From UBA1444 sp964521625 (lineage in GTDB: Bacteria > Bacillota > Negativicutes > UBA1444): a DNA stretch of 64,000 nucleotides. Both the position numbers and the translations under genes were made by a program. This document shows, piece after piece, positions 1 to 8,660 of this stretch. Within the stretch, counting starts at the first letter, position 1, and every line of letters begins with the position of its first letter. The notes beneath the pieces were generated by a model. The model was given only the letters and a program-made list of their open reading frames with translations. It searched no databases and had not been told where the DNA came from. The DNA is taken from positions 1 through 64,000 of the forward strand of contig CAZFSM010000003.1 in assembly GCA_964521625.1 (NCBI GenBank), given 5' to 3'.

Positions 1-817
1 AGTTGCCGCTGATGACTTCGCGGCCGCCATACCAGATGATCACCGTCACCGCAATTGCCGCGAGAAATTCAATGACCGGCGACAAGGTGGCCGATAATTG
101 GGCCGCTTTCATCTGGGCGGTAAAGTTATTGTCATTCTCACGCATAAAACGACTCGTTTCGTAATCCTCTCTGACGAATAATCGGATCAACCGAATGGAT
201 ACAATCATTTCCTGAAGCACCGAAGTGATCTCCGCCGCCCGTTGTTGCATCGTGCCACTGGCTTTGCGCAGTTTTTTGCCAAACAGTTTCATCGCCTGCG
301 CTACCAACGGGACCGTAATCAGCGTCAACAAGGCCAGTTGCCAGTGCAGATAAAACATGGCGACCAACGAACCCACCAGGGTCAACGATTCGGTGGACAG
401 TTCGATGACATTCTGCGCCAGCGCTCCTTGCAGCGCCCCCACGTCATTCGTCATGTAACTGAGAACTTTGCCTGTCCGGCTGCGGTCAAAATAGGAAACC
501 GACAGCCGCTGAAAATGACGAAACAAAGCCTCGCGCAAATCGATTACGACCTTTTGGCTGACATAGGACATCAGATAGGTCTGTCCATAGACAAAAAAAC
601 CCCGCAGGGCAAATACGACCACGATACCGACCGTGATGGCATTGAGCAGGAGGACATCTTTATTTACCAACACTCCGTCGATCACATCGCGAACTATCCA
701 GGGCACATACAGGCTGGCGGAAGTCGCCATCAGCATGCAAACCACTGCCATCAGCGTCTGGGGGATATACGGACGGAGATAGCGGAGCAGGCGGAGATAA
801 ATGGCTGCTGAAGTCAT
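1..817 (-). CDS. msbA: Lipid A export ABC transporter MsbA (partial, 3' end outside window)
   Basis: Only the N-terminal 272 residues are in the window; the ATPase domain lies beyond position 1. The visible part is an ABC exporter transmembrane domain. It starts with a short basic segment, followed by hydrophobic helices near residues 15-35 and 50-70 and a conserved stretch of the type YFDRSRTGKVLS around residues 100-112. MsbA-type exporters flip lipid A-core across the inner membrane. The ATG overlaps the lpxB stop codon (ATGA), so the two are translationally coupled, which supports a lipid A role over a generic multidrug exporter. Function is inferred from the fold plus the lpx neighbourhood, because the nucleotide-binding motifs cannot be seen. 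Confidence 0.85.
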   Translation of the reverse strand, partial: MTSAAIYLRLLRYLRPYIPQTLMAVVCMLMATSASLYVPWIVRDVIDGVLVNKDVLLLNAITVGIVVVFALRGFFVYGQTYLMSYVSQKVVIDLREALFRHFQRLSVSYFDRSRTGKVLSYMTNDVGALQGALAQNVIELSTESLTLVGSLVAMFYLHWQLALLTLITVPLVAQAMKLFGKKLRKASGTMQQRAAEITSVLQEMIVSIRLIRLFVREDYETSRFMRENDNNFTAQMKAAQLSATLSPVIEFLAAIAVTVIIWYGGREVISGN

Positions 818-1956
818 GATTTTCTCCCCGCCGCTACATCCATCACGATTTTTGCCACTCGCAATACCGCTCCCGGCTGACCCAGTTTGACGCGGACTTC
901 CTTGATATCGGTACGCGCCTGTTCCCTGACCGCCGGGTCCTGCATCAGACGAAGCGCCGCCTGGCTTACATTGGCTGAAGTAGCTTCATCCTGGATCAAT
1001 TCCGGTAATATCCGCCGCCCGGTGACAATATTGGGTAAGCCAACATGAGAAACGTTGGCGACAATTCGGATCAGCCAATATGTCGCCGTCTTCACCCGAT
1101 AGACGATCACCGAAGGCAGTTCCATCAGCGCCGCCTCCAGGGTCACCGTTCCCGATGCGGCAATCGCGCAGTCGGCAATCTGCATCAGGTTGTAAGTGCT
1201 GTTGCGGGTAAAGACTACTGGCACGCCAGATGCTTTGACCACCGATTCAATCCGTTCGAGCGGAATTGTCGGCGCCACAGGCAGAAAAAACTGACAGTCG
1301 GGAATCTGCTGCTGCACTTTACGCGCTGACGCCAACATCAGTTCCAGTAAACTTTCCACTTCCTGGTAACGACTGCCAGGCAACAATAATAGCAACGGCC
1401 TCTGCGGGTCGGCGCCAAAATAGCGGTATGCCGCTTCACGGTCCATCGACGGATGGACGATGTCAAGTAAAGGGTGGCCGACAAACTCAACCGAAGCACC
1501 CGCCTCACGATAGATTTCGGCTTCAAACGGGAAAATGGCCGCTACCTTTTCCACCCAACCGGCTATTGCTTTCGCTCGCCACTTACCCCAGACCCAGGCC
1601 TTGGGGCAGATATAATAGACTACGGGGATATTTTTCTTTTTCGCCACCGAGGCCAATGCCATATTGAAGCCGCCATAATCAATCAGCAAAATCACGTCTG
1701 GGCGCCGCGCGTCCATCACTTTGGACAGATAATCGCGCAGACGAAAAAATTTGGGCAAATTCCACAGAATCTCGACAAAGCCCATCACGCCGATATCGGC
1801 AATATCATACACAATGTCAACGCCGGCTGTGCGCATGTGCGAGCCACCCATGCCCAGCAATTCGATCTGCGGGTCCAAGGTTTTCAGGTCGTCGGCTACA
1901 CTGGCTCCATGTAGATCGCCGGATGCCTCACCGGCGCAAATCATGACTTTAGTCAT
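814..1956 (-). CDS. lpxB: Lipid-A-disaccharide synthase LpxB
   Basis: LpxB (glycosyltransferase family 19) joins UDP-2,3-diacylglucosamine and lipid X to form the lipid A disaccharide at the inner face of the cytoplasmic membrane. The 380-residue length matches the family. Visible family blocks are GEASGDLHG at residues 9-17, PKAWVWG at 118-124, VGHPLLD at 159-165 and LPGSR at 192-196. The start overlaps the last codons of lpxI by 8 bp, and the stop overlaps the msbA start, so lpxI-lpxB-msbA is tightly coupled. A GGAG lies about 15 nt upstream of the ATG, which is long, so translation probably depends on coupling. Confidence 0.97.
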   Translation of the reverse strand: MTKVMICAGEASGDLHGASVADDLKTLDPQIELLGMGGSHMRTAGVDIVYDIADIGVMGFVEILWNLPKFFRLRDYLSKVMDARRPDVILLIDYGGFNMALASVAKKKNIPVVYYICPKAWVWGKWRAKAIAGWVEKVAAIFPFEAEIYREAGASVEFVGHPLLDIVHPSMDREAAYRYFGADPQRPLLLLLPGSRYQEVESLLELMLASARKVQQQIPDCQFFLPVAPTIPLERIESVVKASGVPVVFTRNSTYNLMQIADCAIAASGTVTLEAALMELPSVIVYRVKTATYWLIRIVANVSHVGLPNIVTGRRILPELIQDEATSANVSQAALRLMQDPAVREQARTDIKEVRVKLGQPGAVLRVAKIVMDVAAGRKS

Positions 1957-2779
1957 GATTGTTCACTTCATCTCCTGACATTGCCACGATACTGATCCCG
2001 TGTTGGTCGGCCTTTTCCACCATTTTTTCCCGGTCGACGACCAGGGTTCGACCGGCTTCAATCACCAAAGCGACCGCGCCTGCCTGTATCATTGAGTCGA
2101 TAGTATCCGGGCCGATTCCCGGCACGTCAAAGCGCATATCCTGTTGCGGTTTAGCTGATTTTGCCACAGTAACGCCGCCACGCCCCAGCTGACCGCCGCG
2201 GCGGATACAGGCATCGGTCCCTTCAATTGCTTCTACCGCCATAATCGCGCGGTTTTTAACAACCACCGTCTGCCCGATATCCAGTCCACCGATTTGTTTC
2301 GCCATTGCCAGGCCAAACCGCATATCGGCAATTTCTTGCGCGGTCGGCGCGCGTTTGGACAGGACGCCAGGCACCGGCATCAATGGACGCAGCAATTCCG
2401 TCTGATCGAGCACAGTAATCCCTTCTGCCGCCAATTCCTCAACCAACGCTAACGTCAGGGTATCATCACTGAAATTTTTCAGCCGGGCAAAGATTTTTAA
2501 TACGCGAAAATCGGGCAATTCCCGGTGTGCATAAACCAACTCTTTATTGATCTTGCCCAATAGGGTAATCTCCGTCACTTTTTCCCGTTTAAATACTTTG
2601 AAAATCCGGTCCAGTTTGGCGATATTGATATATTCGTAGCTATTTGTAATCCCGGCCAGTTCGGGGTCAACTTCCGGCAGAACCCCGATCCCAATCACGT
2701 GAACGCCCATGCCGCGAGCGGCACGGGCGAATTCAACCGGTAGCCGGCCAACGCCGGCAATCAAGCCAATTTTTTTCAT
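1949..2779 (-). CDS. lpxI: UDP-2,3-diacylglucosamine pyrophosphatase LpxI
   Basis: LpxI (DUF1009 family) hydrolyses UDP-2,3-diacylglucosamine to lipid X and UMP. It replaces LpxH in many non-enterobacterial diderms. The protein is 276 residues, begins with a glycine-rich block (IAGVGRLPVEFARAARGMG), and has the typical C-terminal region with PGIGPDT and GVALVIEAGRTLVVD-like segments. It sits between lpxA and lpxB, exactly where the missing pyrophosphatase step is needed, and no LpxH-like metallophosphoesterase is visible in the window. The ATG has a GAGGTG Shine-Dalgarno 5 nt upstream. Confidence 0.95.
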   Translation of the reverse strand: MKKIGLIAGVGRLPVEFARAARGMGVHVIGIGVLPEVDPELAGITNSYEYINIAKLDRIFKVFKREKVTEITLLGKINKELVYAHRELPDFRVLKIFARLKNFSDDTLTLALVEELAAEGITVLDQTELLRPLMPVPGVLSKRAPTAQEIADMRFGLAMAKQIGGLDIGQTVVVKNRAIMAVEAIEGTDACIRRGGQLGRGGVTVAKSAKPQQDMRFDVPGIGPDTIDSMIQAGAVALVIEAGRTLVVDREKMVEKADQHGISIVAMSGDEVNNHD

Positions 2780-2792
2780 GAGTCACCTCAAA

Positions 2793-3623
2793 TTATAGTT
2801 CTGTTGCTTCTTCTTCCCGACGACTGCGGCAAATTCCGCGGTTCACATTGCGCAAAAAACGCAACAGATGTTCTACCGGTTCGCTGGAGTCGAGTTCCTG
2901 TTCCATCGCCACAATGGCTTCGGAAAGCTTCATGCCGGAACGAAACAGAAGTCGATATGCCTTTTTAAGATCACGGCGAGCCTCTTCATTAATTCCAGCC
3001 CGGGCGATTCCTACGCTATTTAGTCCACAAACTCTGGCGGGGCGGCCATCGGCAATAACAAAAGGCGGGACATCCTGCACAACTTTTGAAGCACCGCCAA
3101 TCATGGCATTGCGACCGATTTTGACAAACTGATGCACGCCGGACATGCCGCTGATAATCGCCCGATCTTCAACAATTACGTGCCCTGCCAAACCGGCGCT
3201 ATTGGACATGATTACGTGGTTGCCAACCTGACAGTTATGGGCGATATGAGTCGCGCCCATAATCATGCAATGCGAACCAACGCGAGTCTCTTCGCCTTCG
3301 CCGGTGGCCCTGTGAATCACAGCGTATTCTCTGATCGCAGTGTTGTCACCAATAAACAAAAACGACTTTTCATCTTTAAATTTCAGATCCTGCGGCGGGC
3401 CACCCAGGCAGGCGCCATGATAGATCATACATTCACGGCCAATAGTGGTCCAGCCTTCAATGACAACGTGAGCGCCGATTTTGGTTCCATCGCCGATAAA
3501 AACATTCTCGCCGATGACCGAGTAGGGACCTACTTCCACATCACGCCCCAACCGGGCGCCTGGATATATTACTGCGGTTTCATGAATCTTGCGCAGGGGA
3601 ACCACTACATTATCAATTTTCAC
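2793..3623 (-). CDS. lpxA: UDP-N-acetylglucosamine O-acyltransferase LpxA
   Basis: LpxA transfers a 3-hydroxyacyl chain from acyl carrier protein to UDP-GlcNAc, the first step of lipid A synthesis, in the cytosol. The 276-residue protein shows the hexapeptide repeats of a left-handed parallel beta-helix. The catalytic histidine block HIAHN has the reactive His at residue 129, matching His125 of E. coli LpxA. A helical C-terminal part follows (residues 215-276). Translation starts at GTG with a GAGGAG Shine-Dalgarno 11 nt upstream. A 144-bp gap separates it from lpxC-fabZ; I see no convincing promoter or terminator there. Confidence 0.96.
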   Translation of the reverse strand: MKIDNVVVPLRKIHETAVIYPGARLGRDVEVGPYSVIGENVFIGDGTKIGAHVVIEGWTTIGRECMIYHGACLGGPPQDLKFKDEKSFLFIGDNTAIREYAVIHRATGEGEETRVGSHCMIMGATHIAHNCQVGNHVIMSNSAGLAGHVIVEDRAIISGMSGVHQFVKIGRNAMIGGASKVVQDVPPFVIADGRPARVCGLNSVGIARAGINEEARRDLKKAYRLLFRSGMKLSEAIVAMEQELDSSEPVEHLLRFLRNVNRGICRSRREEEATEL

Positions 3624-3767
3624 TTGCGTATCAACTCCTCATGGGGTATAGTCCGCCTGACACAGTGATTCCGTGCGTCGACTAATCCAGACATAAACTG
3701 TGAATAATTCATTTTATCTGGCAAAACTTCTATTTTTCATCACCGGAAGGCTGATTAACATCTTTTT

Positions 3768-5039
3768 TTAAGTTAAGGCAAAAGTCAGCTCCGCTTCGGC
3801 GGCCAGTTCTCCGTCAACAAATGCCTGCGTCCAGACCTTGCCAATATTACCACGGTATTTGATCATTTCGGCCGTCATGCGCAATTGATCGCCAGGTACT
3901 ACCGGCCGTCGGAATTTTACCCTGTCCATCGCGGCAAAATAAGGGATTCGGTCTTTATGCTCATCAGAACACATGACCATGACACCGCCTACCTGCCCCA
4001 TCGCTTCCAGCAGAATTACCCCGGGCATCACCGGACGACCGGGAAAGTGCCCCAGAAAAAAATGTTCGTTAAAGGTAACGCATTTGATTCCCACCGCCCG
4101 TTTCATCGGTTCCATTTCGATAATCCGGTCGACGAACAGCATCGGATAACGGTGCGGCAAGATTTTTTGAATTTCGGTCACATCCAGCAATGACTTCCAC
4201 TCCTTCTTCTCATTATGAACCATATGCCACAATTTCGCGGCCAATGCGGTATTCAGAGAGTGCCCCGACTGCACGGCAGTGATATGGCCGCGCAGCGGTT
4301 GACCCAGCAATGCCAGATCCCCCAACACGTCAAGTATCTTGTGACGAACCAATTCATCGGCAAACCGTAAGGGATTGAGATGCGTCGTTTCATCATAAAC
4401 CAGCGTATTGTCCAAACTGCCGCCCAAACCCAACCCTTGCGCTTTTAATGCGGCGACTTCATGCATGAAGCCAATGGTCCTGGCCGGCGCGATTTCGCGG
4501 GCAAAAACTGCCGGTGAAATTTCAAATTCAGCAAACTGTCGCCCTAATTGGGGATGATCGTTGGATGAAGTAAAAGAAATTTTCAATCCGTCATACGGTG
4601 CGATTTGAATTGAACGGTCCCCATCAACGACTGCTACCGTTTCGCTAACCGAAAACTCGTTGCGCGGTTCGGTCAGCACTGTAATGCCTGTCTGTTCAAT
4701 CAGGCGGACAAATGGTAATGAACTGCCATCACCAACCGGTGCTTCGGCCGAAGACATCTCAACAATGCAATTATCTACGCCCATCACATATAAAGCTGCC
4801 ATTAAGTGCTCTACCGTGAACACTTTTGCCAAGCCGGCCTCAAGAGTGGTGGCGCGCATCGTCGAGGTAACATTGTTCGCTTCCGCACGAACTCCCGGTT
4901 TGCCGGGAAGATCAGTACGGCAAAACACAATGCCGCTGCCTGCTGGCGACGGCTTTAATTCCAACGATACCGGCTGCCCTGAATGTAAACCGATATCCGT
5001 ATAACGGACTGTATTCGCCAAGGTTGTCTGCTTCGGCAA
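3768..5039 (-). CDS. lpxC-fabZ: Bifunctional UDP-3-O-acyl-GlcNAc deacetylase / 3-hydroxyacyl-ACP dehydratase (LpxC-FabZ fusion)
   Basis: Two enzymes are fused in one 423-residue chain. Residues 1-280 are LpxC, the committed zinc-dependent deacetylase of lipid A synthesis: zinc ligands His78, His233 and Asp237, and the active-site His260 (SGHSLN). Residues 290-423 are FabZ, the 3-hydroxyacyl-ACP dehydratase of fatty acid elongation: PHRYP with His296 and LLEAMGQ with Glu345. The two activities compete for the same 3-hydroxyacyl-ACP pool. The TTG start at 5039 is chosen because GGGAGGAG lies 7 nt upstream; the in-frame TTG at 5072, overlapping the previous stop, has no ribosome site. Such fusions are known in some other diderm bacteria. 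Confidence 0.95.
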   Translation of the reverse strand: MPKQTTLANTVRYTDIGLHSGQPVSLELKPSPAGSGIVFCRTDLPGKPGVRAEANNVTSTMRATTLEAGLAKVFTVEHLMAALYVMGVDNCIVEMSSAEAPVGDGSSLPFVRLIEQTGITVLTEPRNEFSVSETVAVVDGDRSIQIAPYDGLKISFTSSNDHPQLGRQFAEFEISPAVFAREIAPARTIGFMHEVAALKAQGLGLGGSLDNTLVYDETTHLNPLRFADELVRHKILDVLGDLALLGQPLRGHITAVQSGHSLNTALAAKLWHMVHNEKKEWKSLLDVTEIQKILPHRYPMLFVDRIIEMEPMKRAVGIKCVTFNEHFFLGHFPGRPVMPGVILLEAMGQVGGVMVMCSDEHKDRIPYFAAMDRVKFRRPVVPGDQLRMTAEMIKYRGNIGKVWTQAFVDGELAAEAELTFALT

Positions 5040-5051
5040 AAAAGCTCCTCC
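5037..5051 (-). promoter_or_regulatory. Ribosome binding site deciding the lpxC-fabZ TTG start
   Basis: On the minus strand GGAGG at 5051-5047 is followed by 7 nt and then TTG at 5039-5037. The protein then begins MPKQTTLANTVRYTDIGLHSG-like, matching the LpxC N-terminus, with no extra N-terminal residues. Confidence 0.75.
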
Positions 5052-5068
5052 CGTCACTTTAGTGTCAG

Positions 5069-5716
5069 TCAATTCGTAAATGTCAGACCAAAATAAACTC
5101 TTTCGTCTTTCCCCAGCCAGCCTGCATCAAATCGCAATCCCTGCGCCAGGCGCATGCGGGCTCCATAGTTCATTTTGTACCCGTCCATCTCCACTATCAG
5201 GGAAGTAACAGGAAACCCCGTTTGTTTTTTGCGCAATGAAACCGGGTTCAATACTTTTTCCAAAGCAGCAAACATTCCATCAAACCGACCAGTACCGGTT
5301 CCGATATGGATACGAAATCCATACGGCAACGCTTTGGAAAGCACGCCATAAACCGAGCGGCGCCCCCGTCCGTCAATATCTTCGATGCCAAATGACACAG
5401 CTGGATAAAGCAGGGCTTCCTGATTCAGGTTGAACTTCAGATTCACTATTCCCGTATCTGACAACCCGCCTTTGCGTTGCAGCGCAGCGCTGATTTCAAC
5501 GCCGCGGGGCAAGCCGACAGCAGCTACTGCCGCGCCGTTCTCATTCCAGTAATAGTAACCGGCAGAAAACTGTCCGAAACGCAGGGAGTCGGCGGTAGGA
5601 ATATGAATCATTCCGGTGGAACCGGAGAGTGAAGGCGCCGCAGCTACAGGAGCTGCCAGCATGAACAGAGCATAGCCGATCATTATGCCACGGATGAGCT
5701 TTTGTCCGTAGTTCAC
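5069..5716 (-). CDS. YjbH-like secreted outer-membrane beta-barrel protein
   Basis: The 215-residue protein has a signal peptide (residues 1-27, ending AAPVAAA). Its mature start reads SLSGSTGMIHIPTADSLRFGQ, typical of YjbH-domain outer-membrane proteins tied to exopolysaccharide export in Proteobacteria. The rest alternates polar and hydrophobic residues like transmembrane beta-strands and ends in TFTN. GTG start with a GGAGGT Shine-Dalgarno 9 nt upstream. It lies between lpxD and lpxC-fabZ. Whether it has a YjbH role, or is simply a small barrel used in envelope assembly, cannot be told from sequence. Family assignment is moderate; function is unknown. Confidence 0.7.
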   Translation of the reverse strand: MNYGQKLIRGIMIGYALFMLAAPVAAAPSLSGSTGMIHIPTADSLRFGQFSAGYYYWNENGAAVAAVGLPRGVEISAALQRKGGLSDTGIVNLKFNLNQEALLYPAVSFGIEDIDGRGRRSVYGVLSKALPYGFRIHIGTGTGRFDGMFAALEKVLNPVSLRKKQTGFPVTSLIVEMDGYKMNYGARMRLAQGLRFDAGWLGKDERVYFGLTFTN

Positions 5717-5733
5717 GAATAACGCACCTCCGT

Positions 5734-6765
5734 TCAGGCGTTGTTTCCCCGGCGCTCGATTTCCGCCAGGCGTTTTTCCATTTCCCGCAGTCTTTTCAGC
5801 GCATCAGGCAATTTATGCAATGCGACCTGTTCCCTGAGCCATTCCTGATGGGGACGGGCCGGCGTACCGGCGCCGAAATAGTTGGCCGGTGTATCCTTGG
5901 TGATACCGGCTCTGCCGATAAAAACCGAATTGGCGCCGATATTTATATGTCCGGCTGTCCCAGTCTGCCCGGCCAGGGTCACATGATCGCCAACCGTGAC
6001 GCTGCCGGAAATTCCGGTCTGAGCCACAATGAAACAGTGCTCGCCGATAATATCATTGTGGGCGAGATGCACCAGATTGTCAATTTTCGTTCCACGTTTA
6101 ACTACCGTACTACCGGTAGTTGCCCGGTCAATCGCCGTGTTGGAACCGATTTCGACATCATCTTCAATCACAACGTTGCCGACCTGGGGTACCTTTAAAT
6201 GTTCTCCGTCAACGGTGATATAGCCAAATCCATCACCGCCCAGTACGGCCCCGCTCTGCACGATGACCCGGTCACCGAGCACCGTCCGGTCCCGCAGTGT
6301 GACCTGGGGATGAATCAGGCAGTCCTTGCCGATGACTGAGCCAGACCCCACATAGGATTGAGGAAAAATAACAGTCCCAGCATCAATACTGACATCATCG
6401 CCAACAAAAACCTGGGCCATGATCGCCGCGCCATCAGCCAGCCTGACATTTTTGCCGACCACTGCCGTTGGGTGTACGCCGCTTTCGACTTGCGGCAACG
6501 GATTGAACAGCGTCAGCAAGCGGGTAAAGGCCAACCGTGGATTGGCAACCCGGATGGCCGGCTTTGCATAGGTTTCCACCGCAACAGGCACGATCACCGC
6601 TGCAGCCTTTGACAACAGAGCCCGCTCCAGATGCGGCGGCACAGCAAAAGTCAGATCGCCGGGTCCGGCTTCGTCAATCCCGGTAATTCCATCAATTACG
6701 ATCGTTTCATCACCCAGGACATTTCCATCAATCCATTCGGCTATTTCGCGCAATGTTTTTTTCAT
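5734..6765 (-). CDS. lpxD: UDP-3-O-(3-hydroxyacyl)glucosamine N-acyltransferase LpxD
   Basis: LpxD adds the second 3-hydroxyacyl chain, N-linked, to UDP-3-O-acylglucosamine after LpxC has acted. The 343-residue protein has the N-terminal uridine-binding domain (residues 1-95), a left-handed beta-helix of hexapeptide repeats (100-310) and a C-terminal helix (315-343). The catalytic HLAHN has its reactive His at residue 236, equivalent to His239 in E. coli. The ATG overlaps the stop of the upstream ompH-like gene (ATGA), so translation is coupled. Confidence 0.97.
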   Translation of the reverse strand: MKKTLREIAEWIDGNVLGDETIVIDGITGIDEAGPGDLTFAVPPHLERALLSKAAAVIVPVAVETYAKPAIRVANPRLAFTRLLTLFNPLPQVESGVHPTAVVGKNVRLADGAAIMAQVFVGDDVSIDAGTVIFPQSYVGSGSVIGKDCLIHPQVTLRDRTVLGDRVIVQSGAVLGGDGFGYITVDGEHLKVPQVGNVVIEDDVEIGSNTAIDRATTGSTVVKRGTKIDNLVHLAHNDIIGEHCFIVAQTGISGSVTVGDHVTLAGQTGTAGHINIGANSVFIGRAGITKDTPANYFGAGTPARPHQEWLREQVALHKLPDALKRLREMEKRLAEIERRGNNA

Positions 6766-7187
6766 TGCAGCTTTTTCAGTACGTCCTCAGTAATGTCGAC
6801 GCCGCCCCAGGCCAATCCATTCTTATAGATGACCGCACCCAGTTTCTTTTCCTTGGCGATCCCCTCAAGTACCGTTTGAATCTGGAGTTGAATTTTTCCT
6901 TCGAACTCCTGCTTCATCTTCATGAATTCGGCATAGGCAAGTTGCTCTTTTTGTTGAAACTCTTCCGGTTTCAGCGTAGCGCGCTCTTTCTCCAGCGTAG
7001 CCGTGATTTCCTGCGCTTTTTTATTGAGTTGTTCCTGCATTTCTTTAATCTTGCCATTTTCGGTCATCACTTTTTGCATATCGACAATTCCGATCGTTGA
7101 AGGTTTTTCGCTGCTGCAGCCGGCAAGCAAACCAGTCGACAGCATTAAAGCAATCAAGAGTACAATCCATTGATTTCGTTTTTTCAT
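6762..7187 (-). CDS. OmpH/Skp-like periplasmic chaperone, lipoprotein (copy 3)
   Basis: A 141-residue OmpH/Skp family protein. Skp chaperones hold unfolded outer-membrane proteins in the periplasm and deliver them to BamA. A lipoprotein signal ends at Cys24 (LLAGC), so it should be lipid-anchored, unlike E. coli Skp. Residues 45-105 are a charged coiled coil (Lys/Glu/Gln-rich), and the tail GGVDITEDVLKKL is shared with the copy at 8113. The ATG at 7187 has GGAGG 9 nt upstream; an ATG at 7214 lies inside the preceding gene's end and is less likely. It is third of three tandem family members, directly before lpxD. Confidence 0.87.
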   Translation of the reverse strand: MKKRNQWIVLLIALMLSTGLLAGCSSEKPSTIGIVDMQKVMTENGKIKEMQEQLNKKAQEITATLEKERATLKPEEFQQKEQLAYAEFMKMKQEFEGKIQLQIQTVLEGIAKEKKLGAVIYKNGLAWGGVDITEDVLKKLQ

Positions 7188-7203
7188 GGTTGTGTTCCTC
7201 CAC

Positions 7204-8040
7204 TCATTTCCCATTTGTGATTTCTCGTGCGACAGTGTCGGTAATATCTTTCACCGGTTTACGCACAGCCTGTTTCAGCCAGACGATATCTACTTTTTCC
7301 TGCCCGGCAACTTTGTTCACCGCCGTTCGGACTTCCTGAATCATACGGCTGGAAAGGTCGACGATCTCCTGGCGTTGTTTTTCCTGTTCCGGCGAAACAA
7401 CTGGTTTTTGCAGTTCCTGCATCCGGTCATCCATCCACTTTTTCGCATACGAATCGGTCTGCCCAGCAAGTTCTTGCGCCGCAGCATCCATTTCTTTCTG
7501 GAAACGCGCGCCTAACTCGTCTTCCTTACTTTTCAGCTTCTGCTGCCGTTCGGCTTCAAGGCGCGTCTTCTCCTGCTGGAGCGCCTGCGCGTCCGTTGGC
7601 GAGTGCTGAACCGTCTTGAGCTTCAGATCGATATTGAACAGCAGCGGCCGGTATTCCACTTCCAGTTTTTCAATAAACAACCGACGTTCTTCATTTAATT
7701 GATCGCCAAGCTGTGTCTGTTTTGTCGCCAATGCGGCCTTGTCCTGATTTTGACGAATTTTCATCGCCGATTCAAATTCAAGCCGGGCGGCAGCCAGCAA
7801 CGCAGTTTTGTCGGCTGCCGAAGCCTCCGACGCAGCTAATGCCTGCTCCATTTGACGCAGTTTGACGCGTGACGGGTGCAGTTCCAGTAATTTTTGCATG
7901 TCGACCATGGCATACGTAGGCTCCGGCGCTTTGACCGGAGCGGGAGGTGTCGACGGAGTTGACCCACAACCGGCGCTCCAGGCCAGGATGCAAGTCAGAG
8001 CCACGACGGCGATAAAATTCGGTCTGTTACTGAGCCGCAT
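7204..8040 (-). CDS. Long OmpH/Skp-like lipoprotein (copy 2)
   Basis: A 278-residue OmpH-family protein with a lipoprotein-type signal (Cys25, SAGC). Its N-terminal block (YAMVDMQKLLELHPSRVKLRQMEQAL) matches the Skp start. A very long coiled coil, rich in Glu, Lys and Gln, spans about residues 60-225. It is about twice the usual Skp length, so the arms of the expected trimer would reach further. The C-terminal block KPVKDITDTVAREI is a degenerate form of the DITD motif in its two neighbours. Strong GGAGGA Shine-Dalgarno before the ATG. A chaperone or spacer role in the periplasm is inferred. Confidence 0.8.
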   Translation of the reverse strand: MRLSNRPNFIAVVALTCILAWSAGCGSTPSTPPAPVKAPEPTYAMVDMQKLLELHPSRVKLRQMEQALAASEASAADKTALLAAARLEFESAMKIRQNQDKAALATKQTQLGDQLNEERRLFIEKLEVEYRPLLFNIDLKLKTVQHSPTDAQALQQEKTRLEAERQQKLKSKEDELGARFQKEMDAAAQELAGQTDSYAKKWMDDRMQELQKPVVSPEQEKQRQEIVDLSSRMIQEVRTAVNKVAGQEKVDIVWLKQAVRKPVKDITDTVAREITNGK

Positions 8041-8112
8041 GGGCCTTCCTCCCCGTAAAAAAGGCCGAGCGCTGGTCTCCCCCGCCCGGCCGCTCTTTCA
8101 TCTGTGTTTAGA

Positions 8113-8580
8113 TTATTTCCCGGTAATTTTCTTCACACATTCATCGGTGATATCGGCGCCGCCATAGATCACAGCAGCAGCATCCACTACCACAACCAAC
8201 CCTTTGGCATCCGATACTTCTTTGATGACGGCATCCACTTTGTTAAACAGCGGCACCATCATTTCCTGGTTTTTCAATTGTAACCGCTGTTGCAGTTGCA
8301 TGAAATATTCTTGCTTTTCTTTTTCGCCGAGGCTGGCCGCTTTGGCATCGAATTCCTTTTTAGCGGCTTCGGATTCAGCCTGCATCGCAGTCTGAACTTT
8401 TGCCATGTCGGGATGCTGTTGAATCAACATTTGATAATTGACCTTGCCAACATTGGAAGCCGGCGCCGCCGATGCAACTTGAGTCGTTTGCGATACAGCC
8501 AATCCGGCAACTCCGAACAGGAACGCTGCCGCGATGGCGAGAGCAACGATTTTTACATTTTTCTTGTTGTTTTTGAACAC
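8113..8580 (-). CDS. OmpH/Skp-like periplasmic chaperone (copy 1)
   Basis: A 155-residue OmpH/Skp protein with a cleavable signal peptide (residues 1-40, ending ASAA) and no lipobox. Residues 70-115 form a Lys/Glu/Gln coiled coil, and the tail carries YGGADITDECVKKI, the motif shared with the copy at 6762. GTG start with AGAGGGGT about 10 nt upstream. It is the first gene after the promoter and palindrome at 8632-8669, so the three ompH genes, lpxD and the genes beyond can probably be transcribed independently of the upstream cluster. Confidence 0.88.
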   Translation of the reverse strand: MFKNNKKNVKIVALAIAAAFLFGVAGLAVSQTTQVASAAPASNVGKVNYQMLIQQHPDMAKVQTAMQAESEAAKKEFDAKAASLGEKEKQEYFMQLQQRLQLKNQEMMVPLFNKVDAVIKEVSDAKGLVVVVDAAAVIYGGADITDECVKKITGK

Positions 8581-8631
8581 TTACAGAAGACCCCTCTCAA
8601 AATTATTAGCGGAAGGCATTTAACCCTTCTC

Positions 8632-8660
8632 ATTATAACAGGCAGGCGCCCAATGCACAA
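8632..8660 (-). promoter_or_regulatory. Sigma-A-type promoter before the ompH-lpx genes
   Basis: On the minus strand, -35 TTGTGC (8660-8655), a 17-nt spacer and a perfect -10 TATAAT (8637-8632). The expected start near 8625 leaves a leader of about 45 nt before the GTG at 8580. It sits in a 110-bp gap inside the outer-membrane cluster. Confidence 0.7.
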
